From Cacconaster sp045601245 (GTDB taxonomy: Bacteria > Bacteroidota > Bacteroidia > Bacteroidales > UBA932), in NCBI GenBank assembly GCA_045601245.1, contig JAZRZH010000047.1, positions 1-58,357 on the forward strand: 58,357 bases of DNA, given 5' to 3'. The position numbers were made by a program, and so were the translations under genes. Below the pieces are notes generated by a model. The model made no database searches and was not told the origin of the DNA. It saw only the letters and a list, made by a program, of their open reading frames with translations. This document shows, in pieces, positions 25,357 through 34,445 of the stretch (positions are counted from its first letter, which is position 1; the number at the start of each line of letters is the position of its first letter).

Positions 25357-27135
25357 TTACATTCTTTCGGGTAATTTGATACCGAGTATCTCCATTGCCT
25401 TGACGAGCACTGAGGCGAGGACGCTGATAAGCGCCAGTCTCTGGCTCCTTACTGCCGGATCCTCCTCCTTCAGGATAGTGACATCGTGGTAATATTGGTT
25501 GAACTCCTTGGCCAGCTCGTAGGCGTAATTTGCTATCAGCGCCGGAGAGTGAGCCTCGCCCGCTTCGCGCACCTTGTCCGGGTAAGAGCTCAGTATCTGT
25601 ATGATAGACTGCTCCTTCGGCAGAATAGCCGCACCTGTGGCCTCAGCCTTGTATCCCTGTTCCGCCGCTTTCCTGAGGATTGACTTGATGCGGGAATGGG
25701 TATACTGGATGAAAGGACCGGTATTGCCGTTGAAATCGATGGACTCCTTCGGGTCGAAGAGCATTGTCTTGCGAGGATCGACCTTAAGGATAAAATATTT
25801 GAGTGCACCAAGGCCGAGCATACCGAAGAGCTCGTCCTGCTCCGCCTCGCTCATTCCATCAAGTTTTCCGAGTTCGAGCGAGGTCTCCTTTGCGGTATTG
25901 TACATCTTTTCGATGAGGTCATCCGCATCGACCACGGTACCTTCACGGGACTTCATCTTGCCCTCAGGAAGCTCCACCATACCGTATGAGAGATGGTAGA
26001 TGGCATCTGACCAGTCGAAGCCGAGTTTCTTGAGGATGAGCTTGAGCACCTGGAAATGATAGTTCTGCTCATTGCCGACGACATAAATCATCTCGTCGAG
26101 CTTATATTCGTCGAAACGCTGGTGCGCCGTGCCAAGGTCCTGGGTCATATATACGGATGTGCCGTCGCCGCGGAGCAGCAGCTTCTGGTCGAGGCCGTCG
26201 CCGGTGAGGTCGCACCATACGGAGCCGTCCTCCTTCTTGAAGAATATGCCCTTGTCGAGGCCTTCGGCGACGAGGGACTTGCCTCCCTTATAGGTCTGAG
26301 ACTCATAATATATGCGGTCGAATGAAATACCGAGGCTGGCGTAGGTCTGGTCAAAACCTTCATAGACCCAACTGTTCATCTTCTTCCAGAGTTCCACAAT
26401 CTCAGGATCACCCTGCTCCCACTTCACGAGCATTGCCTGGGCCTCTTTGAGGATAGGGGCGTTCTTCCCGGCCTCCTCCTCGTTCATACCACCATCCATA
26501 AGTTCCTTGACCTCAGCCTTGAACAGGTCATTGAACTTGACATAGAAGTCGCCGATCAGATGGTCTCCCTTCTTGCCGGCCTGCTCCGGAGTGATGCCGT
26601 TGCCGCACTTGAGCCAGGCGAGCATTGACTTGCAGATATGGATGCCGCGGTCGTTGACAAGGTTGACTCGGATGACATTGTGTCCGCAAGCCTCGAGGAG
26701 TTTCGAAACTGACCATCCGAGCAGATTGTTGCGGACGTGGCCGAGATGGAGCGGCTTGTTGGTGTTCGGGGATGAGAACCCCACCATCACCGTCTTCCCC
26801 GTGGAAGGAAGGTGTCCGAAATCAGGATCGGAAGCAATTCCCTTGAGCACTTCCGCCCAGTATGAATCGGAAAGCTTGATGTTGAGGAAACCTTTTACAA
26901 CATTGTAGGATGACACCTCGGAGATATTGTCACGGAGCCAGGCGCCGATCTCTTCGGCAGTGGCCTCGGGAGACTTGCGGGACGTGCGCAGAAGCGGGAA
27001 CACCACGAGCGTCACGTCGCCTTCGAATTCCTTGCGGGTGGCCTGGAACTGGAGCATCTGAGGCTCCGCGTCAAAGCCGTACAGCGCCTTGACGGCGAGC
27101 ACCGACTTTTCGGTAAGAAGTTGGATAGGATTCAT
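25357..27135 (-). CDS. argS: Arginyl-tRNA synthetase
   Basis: A 592-aa class I synthetase that charges tRNA-Arg. It has the N-terminal Add1 domain, the HIGH-type motif in NTNKPLHLGHVRNN near residue 125, the KMSKS-equivalent GKMKSREGT near 390 and a DALR anticodon-binding domain at the C-terminus ending LGIKLPERM. The start follows the AGCS gene by 6 bp, making it the third gene of the rpoD operon. It ends at a strong terminator. Confidence 0.97.
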   Translation of the reverse strand: MNPIQLLTEKSVLAVKALYGFDAEPQMLQFQATRKEFEGDVTLVVFPLLRTSRKSPEATAEEIGAWLRDNISEVSSYNVVKGFLNIKLSDSYWAEVLKGIASDPDFGHLPSTGKTVMVGFSSPNTNKPLHLGHVRNNLLGWSVSKLLEACGHNVIRVNLVNDRGIHICKSMLAWLKCGNGITPEQAGKKGDHLIGDFYVKFNDLFKAEVKELMDGGMNEEEAGKNAPILKEAQAMLVKWEQGDPEIVELWKKMNSWVYEGFDQTYASLGISFDRIYYESQTYKGGKSLVAEGLDKGIFFKKEDGSVWCDLTGDGLDQKLLLRGDGTSVYMTQDLGTAHQRFDEYKLDEMIYVVGNEQNYHFQVLKLILKKLGFDWSDAIYHLSYGMVELPEGKMKSREGTVVDADDLIEKMYNTAKETSLELGKLDGMSEAEQDELFGMLGLGALKYFILKVDPRKTMLFDPKESIDFNGNTGPFIQYTHSRIKSILRKAAEQGYKAEATGAAILPKEQSIIQILSSYPDKVREAGEAHSPALIANYAYELAKEFNQYYHDVTILKEEDPAVRSQRLALISVLASVLVKAMEILGIKLPERM

Positions 27136-27141
27136 ATTGTC

Positions 27142-28527
27142 TTATTTCTTTTTGTCCTTTGAAAAGTATATGTCCATCTCCCTGCGCGCCTTCGGTGCAA
27201 GGATAATGAGTGTGATCATTGTCGGCAATGCCATCATTGCAAATGCGATGTCGATGAAGCTGACTGCGACGCGGAGCGGGATTACGGCGGTCACTACGAG
27301 CATCACAAGGAAGAACCAGTTGTACCAGGAGCCCTTGTCCGCACCGAGCAGATAGCCGAGGCATTTCTGTCCGTAGTATGAATAGGAGAACATCGTAGAG
27401 AACGCAAAGCATATCACGATGACGAACAGGAGGTACCGGCCGACCACCGGAATTGCGGCGTCAAATGCATTGAGCGCGACGGCGAGACCCTTGATGTCAC
27501 CTCCGTCAGGAAGAATCGAGGGATTGATGGCGCGGCCCACAAGGATTGCGATGGCTGTCAGAGTGCATACCAGACCCGAGTCTATGGATGGCCCGAGCAT
27601 GGCCACCAGACCTTCGCGGACCGGTTCGCTGTTGCGTGATGCCCCGTGCATCATCGAAGCGGTACCGACGCCCGCCTCATTGACAAGAGCCGCGCGGCGT
27701 ACGCCGGTGAGAGCCACCGTCACAATGCTTCCGGCCGCTCCTCCCAACCCTGCCCTGATGGTGAACGCACCTACGAAAATGTCGCGGAAAATACCAGGAA
27801 TCAAGGCAATGTGGGATATGATGATATACAGGATGAGAAGCATATAAGCGCAGACCATCACCGGCACGAGCCGCTTGGAAACCTGCGATATACGCTTGAT
27901 GCCACCGAATATCACGGTAGCCACGATAATACTTATCACAACGCCGATGATGCACCTTCCGAGCGCCGTATTGCCTTCAGGAGCGACGAAAAGCGTCATC
28001 ACGGATTCGGTCAGCTGGTTGGACTGCATCACGCAGAGGGTTCCGAAGAGACCGAAGAATGAGAAGAATACAGCCATCGGCTTCCACCTCGGACCGAGAC
28101 CGGAGGTTATCATATACATCGGTCCGCCCTGGATCTCTCCGCGGGAATCCCTGCCGCGGAACATTACCGCCAGAGTGCCCTCGAAGAACTTGGTAGCCAT
28201 ACCGACGATGGCGCTGACCCACATCCAGAAAATGGCGCCCGGGCCACCCATCGAGAGGGCTATCGCAACGCCGGCGATATTGCCGAGTCCGACGGTAGCC
28301 GCAATGGCGCTTGCCAGGGCCTCAAATGAACTGATCTGGCCCGCGGCACTGTCCTCCTTCACACGAAGTGCCTGCACCGCACGGCCGAAATAGCGGAGCG
28401 GAGCGAAACGCGAATATATGAGAAAGAACAGACCGCCCCCTATCAGAAGGAAGAAAAGAGGGTAGCCGCAGATGAAATCACTGAAGGAGACGATTCCGTC
28501 ACCTATTGCTGTCCAGAAATTCGACAT
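27142..28527 (-). CDS. AGCS-family Na+/alanine-glycine symporter (1 of 3)
   Basis: A 461-aa inner-membrane importer with about 11 helices that uses the sodium gradient to take up alanine or glycine. Family signatures are VGLGNIAGVAIA near residue 78 and GGPGAIFWMWV near 93, and the later motif NEAGVGTASMMHGAS is intact near 288. It lies between rpoD (9 bp) and argS (6 bp), an unusual place for a transporter. Two other AGCS genes lie in this window and are clearly different in sequence. Confidence 0.93.
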   Translation of the reverse strand: MSNFWTAIGDGIVSFSDFICGYPLFFLLIGGGLFFLIYSRFAPLRYFGRAVQALRVKEDSAAGQISSFEALASAIAATVGLGNIAGVAIALSMGGPGAIFWMWVSAIVGMATKFFEGTLAVMFRGRDSRGEIQGGPMYMITSGLGPRWKPMAVFFSFFGLFGTLCVMQSNQLTESVMTLFVAPEGNTALGRCIIGVVISIIVATVIFGGIKRISQVSKRLVPVMVCAYMLLILYIIISHIALIPGIFRDIFVGAFTIRAGLGGAAGSIVTVALTGVRRAALVNEAGVGTASMMHGASRNSEPVREGLVAMLGPSIDSGLVCTLTAIAILVGRAINPSILPDGGDIKGLAVALNAFDAAIPVVGRYLLFVIVICFAFSTMFSYSYYGQKCLGYLLGADKGSWYNWFFLVMLVVTAVIPLRVAVSFIDIAFAMMALPTMITLIILAPKARREMDIYFSKDKKK

Positions 28528-28536
28528 AATTCCGGA

Positions 28537-29397
28537 TTAGCCGAGATAACTCTTGAGAAGTTTGCTTCTTGCGCTGTGGCGGAGACGGCGGACAGCCTTC
28601 TCCTTGATCTGGCGTACACGCTCGCGGGTCAGGCCGAACTTTTCGCCGATCTCCTCAAGTGTCATCTCCTGACAACCGATGCCGAAGAAATATTTTATGA
28701 TATCGCGCTCACGCTCAGTGAGAGTGGAAAGAGCGCGCTCGATCTCCTTGTTGAGGGATTCGTTGACAAGACCGCGGTCCGCATTAGGCGAATCCGGATT
28801 GACCAGCACGTCGAGCAGGCTGTTGTCCTCGCCGTCCACGAACGGGGCGTCCACGGATACGTGGCGGCCGGAAACGCGGAGAGTGTCAGCGATCTTCTCG
28901 CGCGGGATGTCTAGGAGCTCGGCAAGTTCGTCAGGCGATGGCATACGCTCGTTCTCCTGTTCGAACTTGGAAAGAGCCTTGTTGATCTTATTGAGGGATC
29001 CCACCTGATTAAGCGGAAGTCGGACAATACGGGACTGCTCTGCAAGAGCCTGAAGTATCGACTGACGGATCCACCACACTGCATATGAAATGAATTTGAA
29101 GCCTCTTGTCTCATCGAATTTCTCCGCAGCCTTGATGAGGCCGAGGTTACCTTCATTGATAAGGTCCGGAAGACTGATTCCTTGATTCTGATATTGTTTC
29201 GCTACCGAAACCACGAATCGGAGATTCGCCCTGGTGAGCTTTTCGAGGGCTTCCTGATCACCTTTGCGGATACGCTGGGCGAGTTCGACCTCCTCTTCGA
29301 CCGAAATAAGTTCTTCGCGGCCGATTTCCTGAAGATATTTATCCAGAGAGGCGCTCTCCCTGTTAGTGATGGATTTTGTGATTTTGAGTTGTCTCAT
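28537..29397 (-). CDS. rpoD: Primary sigma factor RpoD/SigA (Bacteroidota type)
   Basis: A 286-aa housekeeping sigma factor. It lacks region 1.1 and the long non-conserved insert of E. coli RpoD and begins at region 1.2 (DKYLQEIGREELI). Region 2 contains the core-binding and melting segment (GFKFISYAVWWIRQSI near 96-111), followed by regions 3 and 4, with the helix-turn-helix in LEEIGEKFGLTRERVRQI near 247-264. This short form recognises the TTTG/TAnnTTTG promoters seen throughout the window. It heads an operon with an AGCS symporter and argS. Confidence 0.96.
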   Translation of the reverse strand: MRQLKITKSITNRESASLDKYLQEIGREELISVEEEVELAQRIRKGDQEALEKLTRANLRFVVSVAKQYQNQGISLPDLINEGNLGLIKAAEKFDETRGFKFISYAVWWIRQSILQALAEQSRIVRLPLNQVGSLNKINKALSKFEQENERMPSPDELAELLDIPREKIADTLRVSGRHVSVDAPFVDGEDNSLLDVLVNPDSPNADRGLVNESLNKEIERALSTLTERERDIIKYFFGIGCQEMTLEEIGEKFGLTRERVRQIKEKAVRRLRHSARSKLLKSYLG

Positions 29398-29462
29398 AGT
29401 TTTCTATTCAATGCATATCTTTTTACGAAACAAATTTCAAAATGTTTCAGTAATGCTCCCTT

Positions 29463-29490
29463 TTTGGAAGGAGAATAATTATTATATTTG
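29463..29490 (+). promoter_or_regulatory. dnaN operon promoter
   Basis: TATATTTG (29483-29490) is a full -7 match; TTTG at 29463-29466 is present but at a short 16-bp spacing. The leader to the dnaN ATG is about 46 nt. Confidence 0.55.
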
Positions 29491-29540
29491 TAAACTTATA
29501 AAATGAACACAACAGGAAACAATCAAAAACACGCAAATAT

Positions 29541-30668
29541 ATGAAATTCACTGTATCCAGCACAGAATTGCTCGAAGGCCTGGTATCCGTATCCAAGGTC
29601 ATCTCAAACAAGCCGACTCTCGCCATCCTGGAAAATTTTCTCTTTGAACTCGACAGCGCGAACCTCACCGTCACTGCATCCGACGGAGAGACAACCCTCA
29701 AGACCTGCATAGCTATCGCACAGGTAGAAGAAGAGGGCCGCACCGCAGTCCCTGCAAAGCTGCTCACCGACTCGCTCAAGGAATTCCCTGATCAGCCGCT
29801 GACATTCAAGACAGGAGACGGTGAATCAATTATGGAAATAATCTGGGCGAGCGGAGCATCAAAGATCCCTTGCTATGATGCAGCGGATTTCCCGAAGCTT
29901 CCGGAAATCGGAGCCACCTGCGACAGCCTCCGGATATCATCCGCATCTCTGCTCAACGGTATCAACAACACCATATACGCCACAGCGGAAGAGGAACTCC
30001 GCCCGGTGATGAACGGTATCCTTTTCGACCTTGACGTCAACTCGTCCACACTCGTGGCATCGGACGCGCACAAACTCATCTGCTACGAATTCACAGGCGC
30101 CAGCGCATCACAGAAGTCTTCGTTCATTCTCCACAAGAAGCCGGCAGCAGTGCTCAAGAGCATCCTCGCCAAGGCTGACTGCGACATCACCGTCCAGTTC
30201 GACAACAAGAACGCATACTTCAACTTCGGCAGCAACATCCTCGTATGCCGCCTGATCGAAGGCATCTATCCTGCTTACCGCACCGTCATCCCAAAAAATA
30301 ACTTCAACAAGATGACAATCGGCCGCACGGACCTCCTCAACGTCGTGAAGCGTATCGCAGTCTGCTCCAATCAGGTCTCCAACCAGATCAAGCTCAAGCT
30401 TTCGTTCAATGAAGTACTCATCAGCGCGCAGGACCTCAGTTTCTCAATGTCCGCATTCGAGACTCTGCCCTGCGAATATGACGGCGAACCGATGGAAATC
30501 GGATTCAAGACATCATTCCTTATCGAAATCCTCAGCAACCTGCCATACCGCAACGTAACGCTCGAACTCGCCGACCCTTGCAGGGCCGCTCTCATCGTTT
30601 CAGCTGACGAGGAGCAGAAGGACGAGAATATCCGCGCACTTCTCATGCCGGTAATGGTCAACGCATAA
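29541..30668 (+). CDS. dnaN: DNA polymerase III beta sliding clamp
   Basis: A 375-aa ring-forming processivity factor. Three clamp domains can be followed: about 1-120 (MKFTVSSTELLEGLVSVSKVI), 130-245 and 250-375 (ending ALLMPVMV). Length is normal. It is first in an operon with a DnaQ-like exonuclease (1 bp gap) and an FAH-like gene. Confidence 0.97.
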   Translation: MKFTVSSTELLEGLVSVSKVISNKPTLAILENFLFELDSANLTVTASDGETTLKTCIAIAQVEEEGRTAVPAKLLTDSLKEFPDQPLTFKTGDGESIMEIIWASGASKIPCYDAADFPKLPEIGATCDSLRISSASLLNGINNTIYATAEEELRPVMNGILFDLDVNSSTLVASDAHKLICYEFTGASASQKSSFILHKKPAAVLKSILAKADCDITVQFDNKNAYFNFGSNILVCRLIEGIYPAYRTVIPKNNFNKMTIGRTDLLNVVKRIAVCSNQVSNQIKLKLSFNEVLISAQDLSFSMSAFETLPCEYDGEPMEIGFKTSFLIEILSNLPYRNVTLELADPCRAALIVSADEEQKDENIRALLMPVMVNA

Positions 30669-30669
30669 T

Positions 30670-31455
30670 ATGCAGCTCAATCTCCGCAACCCGCTCCTGT
30701 TCTTCGACATAGAGAGCACAGGGCTGAATGTCGCCACTGACAGAATAGTGGAGATATCGATTGTAAAGGTCTCACCGGGAGCACCCGGTGAGCCTAACAA
30801 GGTCGAGGTCAAGACCCGCCGCGTCAATCCGACAATCCCTATCTCGCCGGAGGCGCAGGCCGTTCACGGTATCAGCGACGAAGACGTAAAGGATGAGCCG
30901 AAATTCGCACAGATAGCCAAATCCCTGGCACAATGGATGAAAGGATGTGATATCGCAGGATATAACTCTCTCAAGTTCGATATCCCGATGCTCGCCGAAG
31001 AGTTCCTCCGAGCCGGAGTGGAGTTTGACTTCCGCAAGCGCAAGCTGGTGGATGTCCAGAATATCTTCCACAAAAAGGAGCAGCGCACGCTCAAGGCCGC
31101 ATACAAATTCTATTGCGGGCAGAACCTTGACAACGCGCACTCCGCAGAGGCCGACACGATGGCGACCTACGAGGTGCTCGAGGCGCAGCTGGACAGATAT
31201 GCCAACGATGAGGAACCTCTTCAGAATGATGTCGAATACCTTGCGAAATACTCCATCCAGAACAGATTCGTGGACTACGCCGGCCGCATTGTCCTCAACG
31301 ACAAGGACGAACCGGTATTCAATTTCGGCAAGCATAAGGGCAGACCGGTAAAGGAGGTCCTTACCCGCGAGCCGAGCTACTACTCCTGGATGATGGATGG
31401 CGATTTCACCCTCGACACCAAGAAAATCCTGACCGAGATCAGGGCTTCAATGTAA
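30670..31455 (+). CDS. DnaQ-like 3'-5' exonuclease with ExoX-type C-terminal domain
   Basis: A 261-aa DEDD exonuclease, probably a proofreading or repair nuclease. Exo I is FFDIESTGL with Asp13 and Glu15. Exo II lies near GYNSLKFDIPMLAEEF at about 96-111. Exo III is HSAEAD with His157 and Asp162, which marks the DEDDh class. Residues about 205-261 form a small domain (FNFGKHKGRPVKEV) seen at the end of exodeoxyribonuclease X-like proteins. It sits directly after dnaN, so it is a good candidate for a clamp-associated nuclease; that is inference from position. Confidence 0.9.
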   Translation: MQLNLRNPLLFFDIESTGLNVATDRIVEISIVKVSPGAPGEPNKVEVKTRRVNPTIPISPEAQAVHGISDEDVKDEPKFAQIAKSLAQWMKGCDIAGYNSLKFDIPMLAEEFLRAGVEFDFRKRKLVDVQNIFHKKEQRTLKAAYKFYCGQNLDNAHSAEADTMATYEVLEAQLDRYANDEEPLQNDVEYLAKYSIQNRFVDYAGRIVLNDKDEPVFNFGKHKGRPVKEVLTREPSYYSWMMDGDFTLDTKKILTEIRASM

Positions 31456-31910
31456 TGAACATCATTGTAATCAAAGCCGACGGATCATTCTACACCAGGC
31501 CCGACACAACCCTGGAACGTGAGCCGAAGGATTTCTACCTGCCGGACGACATCACTTCAGCCACGGCAAGGACCTGCAGGTATATCAAGATAATAAAGGC
31601 GGGCAAGGCCGTACCGAAGGCCTTTGCCCATCGTTATTTTGACAGCATCGGCAAGGGCATCCTGTTCACTTGTGACGGTTCGATAACCCATATCGACTAT
31701 TCCTCGTATTTCTTTGAAGGTGCGGAGCCCGCATACAAGCTTGGAAGGGATGATTTCGATCTGATATGCGCGGAGATCGAACGCGTAACGCGGCACATCT
31801 CAGTCAGATTCGCCGACATCATCGCATTCGAGAACGACGATCCGGCAGAATACAGGCGCGGGGAGATTGTGAGCCCCTACTCCTCCGATCTGGAATTCAG
31901 TATCCGCTGA
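31455..31910 (+). CDS. Degenerate FAH-fold protein lacking the metal ligands
   Basis: A 151-aa protein starting in the stop codon of the exonuclease (TAATG). By eye it follows the fumarylacetoacetate hydrolase (FAH) fold: PDTTL, FYLPDD, then KIIKAGKAVPKAFAHRYFD and GKGILFT align in order with the family's KPDTAL, FxLP, GKxIxxxFAHRYxxxxGxGIDFT. The two metal-binding glutamates of the usual YExELV segment fall at R and C here, and the Asp of FDG becomes Glu (FEG). The protein also stops about 50-80 residues short of a normal FAH domain. It is therefore probably non-catalytic. Its last 34 bp overlap the convergent flavoprotein gene. Confidence 0.6.
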   Translation: MNIIVIKADGSFYTRPDTTLEREPKDFYLPDDITSATARTCRYIKIIKAGKAVPKAFAHRYFDSIGKGILFTCDGSITHIDYSSYFFEGAEPAYKLGRDDFDLICAEIERVTRHISVRFADIIAFENDDPAEYRRGEIVSPYSSDLEFSIR

Positions 31911-33142
31911 GCGGCGCAGCGGCCGGCCAAGGCGCCGGTAGAAAAGGCTATCTGGAGATTGTAGCCGCCCGTATCGCCATCTATATCCATCACCTCTCCG
32001 GCGAAATAGAGTCTGTCGTCAAGTTTCGAACGCATCGACTTGGCGACAATTTCTTTTTGCGACACGCCACCGGCTGTCACTACGGCACGCTCATAGCCCG
32101 TATAGGATGCAATCCTGAAGCGCCACTCCTTGAGATATCCGGCAAGATTCGCAGCGGTAAGGTCGGTGTGCGCATTGATAAAAGGTGTAACCAGACCCGC
32201 CGGCATCAGAGTCCTGAGCAGTGAGCGCATCTTCGATGGTCCTATTGATGCGCGGGATGTTCCGAGCGCGGTTATTTCCCTGTCTATCCTGGCCTCGAGT
32301 TTCGCAAGGTTGAGCGCAGGCTTGAGATCGAGGCTCAATTCCACCTTCTGTCCGTTCATCAGCGCGTGGACTGCCTTGCGGCTTACGCGGAAGCCGATCG
32401 ACCCCTCTATGCCGTTGTCGGTGAAATTCAAGTCCCCCTGCTCCATCCTGATAAGGTCCCTGTCCACGTACAGTATAAGCCCGACGTTCTCGAGGTTGAT
32501 CCCCTCCAGGTCACGGTCATATCTGACCGGCATAAGTGCGGTGAGCGACGGGAATGTCGTGGTTATGGAATGGCCGAAACCTTTCGCTATCTCCAGCCCG
32601 AATCCGGTGGAGCCGGTGGTCGGATATGAAAGGCCGCCCGTAGCGACAATCACGGCCTCGCTCATTATGCTTCTGCCGCTGACATCTCCGTTCCGTATGA
32701 AGGAAGTCCTCATCGCATCCCCTTCACGGACGATGCCGAGAACGTCCGCTCCGCAAATGACCGTGACGCCCATATCCTCAAGATGCGCTGCGAGAGCACG
32801 CGAGACATCAGAGGCCTTCATTGATTCGGGGAATATGCGTTCACCCTGCGTCACTACGGTCGGGACGCCGATGGAGTTGAAGAACTCCACCGTATCCTCA
32901 TTGGAAAAGTTGTAGAATGCCGGGCGGAAGAATGATGCCGAAGGATGGATATGTTGCGAGAATTCGCCCCACGGCTTGATATTGGTTATATTGCAGCGCC
33001 CTTTGCCTGTAATATTGATTTTCTTGCCGCAAAAGGTGTTCTTCTCCAGCAATGTGACCGTGCACCCTTCGGCCGCAGCCTTTGCTGCAGCCATCATTCC
33101 GGCGGCACCGCCGCCGATTACAACGATATCGGTATCCGTCAT
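31877..33142 (-). CDS. BaiN/HI0933-family FAD-dependent oxidoreductase
   Basis: A 421-aa flavoprotein of the HI0933 family. The FAD-binding Rossmann motif is VVIGGGAAGMMAAAKAAAEG at residues 6-25, and the second FAD contact is ATGGLSYPTTGSTGFG near 168. The C-terminal YFAGEVMDIDGDTGGYNLQIA is diagnostic for the family. Some members act on bile-acid intermediates (BaiN) or in tRNA metabolism contexts, but the substrate of this one is unknown. Its ATG overlaps the mnmA stop (ATGA) and its 3' end overlaps the FAH-like gene by 34 bp. Confidence 0.9.
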   Translation of the reverse strand: MTDTDIVVIGGGAAGMMAAAKAAAEGCTVTLLEKNTFCGKKINITGKGRCNITNIKPWGEFSQHIHPSASFFRPAFYNFSNEDTVEFFNSIGVPTVVTQGERIFPESMKASDVSRALAAHLEDMGVTVICGADVLGIVREGDAMRTSFIRNGDVSGRSIMSEAVIVATGGLSYPTTGSTGFGLEIAKGFGHSITTTFPSLTALMPVRYDRDLEGINLENVGLILYVDRDLIRMEQGDLNFTDNGIEGSIGFRVSRKAVHALMNGQKVELSLDLKPALNLAKLEARIDREITALGTSRASIGPSKMRSLLRTLMPAGLVTPFINAHTDLTAANLAGYLKEWRFRIASYTGYERAVVTAGGVSQKEIVAKSMRSKLDDRLYFAGEVMDIDGDTGGYNLQIAFSTGALAGRCAAQRILNSRSEE

Positions 33143-34311
33143 TTCTCTATCACTCCACTTCCCGTCAATTCGCCCGACTCATCATACCACGCGGCAAACT
33201 GGCCGGGAGTCACGCCGCGCTGAGGCTCGTCGAACAATATGTACATTCCGTCTTCACGCGGCATCAGTGTAGCAGCCTGCAGAGGCTGGCGGTAGCGGAT
33301 GCGCGCGAGACAACGGCGCTCCTCCCCGGGACTCATCGCGAGATCCGGACGGACCCAGTGGACCTCCTCGGGACGGATCCTGAGTGCCTTGCGGTATAGC
33401 CCCGGATGGGCCTGCCCCTCGCCCACATATATCACATTGTTGACAATATCTATGTAAATGATGAATATCGACTCCTTGTGACCTCCGATATTCAGCCCCT
33501 TGCGCTGACCTATGGTATAATACTGAGCGCCTATATGGCGACCTATCACCTTCCCGTCGGAAGGCTTGTAGACAATCGGCTCCGCAAGTTCCTCAAGAGT
33601 GTTTTTTTCAGGCAGGCTGTCATAGAAAGACGGGAATATCTCGACCACGACACCCTCCCTGGACTTGAGCTTCTGCTGAAGGAATACGGGCAGATCCACC
33701 TTGCCGACGAAACAGATGCCCTGGGAATCCTTCTTGTCCGCGCTCGGAAGACCGGCTTCGTGCGCCAGACGCCGGACCTCGGGCTTGATAATGTCCCCGA
33801 TAGGGAACATCGCCTTGGAAAGCTGCTCCTGGTTGAGCTGACAGAGGAAATAGCTCTGGTCCTTGTTCTGGTCGGAACCGGCAAGAAGGCGGTATATCGT
33901 CCTGCCTTCCGCATCCTGGAACTCATCCTTGCGGCAGTAGTGCCCTGTAGCGACCATATCCGCGCCAAGGTCCTGTGCAGCCTTGAGGAAGGCGTCGAAT
34001 TTGATTTCGCGGTTACAGAGGACATCCGGATTAGGGGTACGGCCCTTCGAATACTCGTCGAACATATAATCGACCACCCGCTGGCGGTAGACGTCGCTCA
34101 GATCGACGAAGTGGAACGGAATGCCGATCTTGCGGGCCACCATCTCGGCGACGGAGCGGTCCTCCTCCCATTCGCAGTCTCCGTGCAGGGTACCGGTGGT
34201 GTCGTGCCAGTTCTGCATGAAGAGCGCAAAGACGTCATATCCCTGCTGTTTGAGCAACAGGGCGGCCACACTTGAGTCTACTCCGCCTGAAAGGCCAATA
34301 CAAATTTTCAT
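33139..34311 (-). CDS. mnmA: tRNA-specific 2-thiouridylase MnmA
   Basis: A 390-aa enzyme that thiolates U34 of tRNA-Lys, -Glu and -Gln. The PP-loop is SGGVDSS at residues 8-14. The catalytic cysteines are Cys99 (NPDVLCN) and Cys200 (DSQGICF). The central tRNA-binding region and C-terminal beta domain are present, and the length is normal. It is transcribed away from the SRP RNA gene and is coupled to the downstream flavoprotein gene by ATGA overlap. Confidence 0.96.
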   Translation of the reverse strand: MKICIGLSGGVDSSVAALLLKQQGYDVFALFMQNWHDTTGTLHGDCEWEEDRSVAEMVARKIGIPFHFVDLSDVYRQRVVDYMFDEYSKGRTPNPDVLCNREIKFDAFLKAAQDLGADMVATGHYCRKDEFQDAEGRTIYRLLAGSDQNKDQSYFLCQLNQEQLSKAMFPIGDIIKPEVRRLAHEAGLPSADKKDSQGICFVGKVDLPVFLQQKLKSREGVVVEIFPSFYDSLPEKNTLEELAEPIVYKPSDGKVIGRHIGAQYYTIGQRKGLNIGGHKESIFIIYIDIVNNVIYVGEGQAHPGLYRKALRIRPEEVHWVRPDLAMSPGEERRCLARIRYRQPLQAATLMPREDGMYILFDEPQRGVTPGQFAAWYDESGELTGSGVIEK

Positions 34312-34336
34312 ATTTCAAAAAATCTTTCTACTTTTG
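34306..34336 (+). promoter_or_regulatory. SRP RNA promoter
   Basis: TTTC (34306-34309, 3/4 match), a 19-bp spacer and TACTTTTG (34329-34336). The predicted start at about 34341 falls exactly at the first base of the SRP RNA helix. Confidence 0.7.
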
Positions 34337-34340
34337 TGCC

Positions 34341-34445
34341 GGGGTAAGTCGTATACGACCAGCTCCCACTGAACTCCCCCAGGGCTTGACCGCAGCAAGG
34401 GTAGGTGGTTGTAGCGGTGCGATATATCAAGCTTACCCTTTTTTT
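34341..34445 (+). ncRNA. ffs: Signal recognition particle RNA (small bacterial type)
   Basis: About 105 nt. The ends pair (GGGTAAG near 34342 with CTTACCC at 34432-34438), giving the closed rod of bacterial SRP RNA, and the 3' strand runs into seven or more U as its terminator. The apical part holds CCCAGGGC-TTGA-CCGCAGCAAGGG, which fits the SRP domain IV core with its asymmetric AGCA loop. The apical loop appears to be TTGA rather than the common GGAA. It pairs with Ffh to target membrane proteins. Called from pattern only; a covariance search would settle the ends. Confidence 0.8.

Noticed and set aside
33406..34275. 289-codon open frame opposite mnmA
   Set aside because: Fully inside mnmA on the other strand, with no recognisable domain; mnmA has all catalytic residues.
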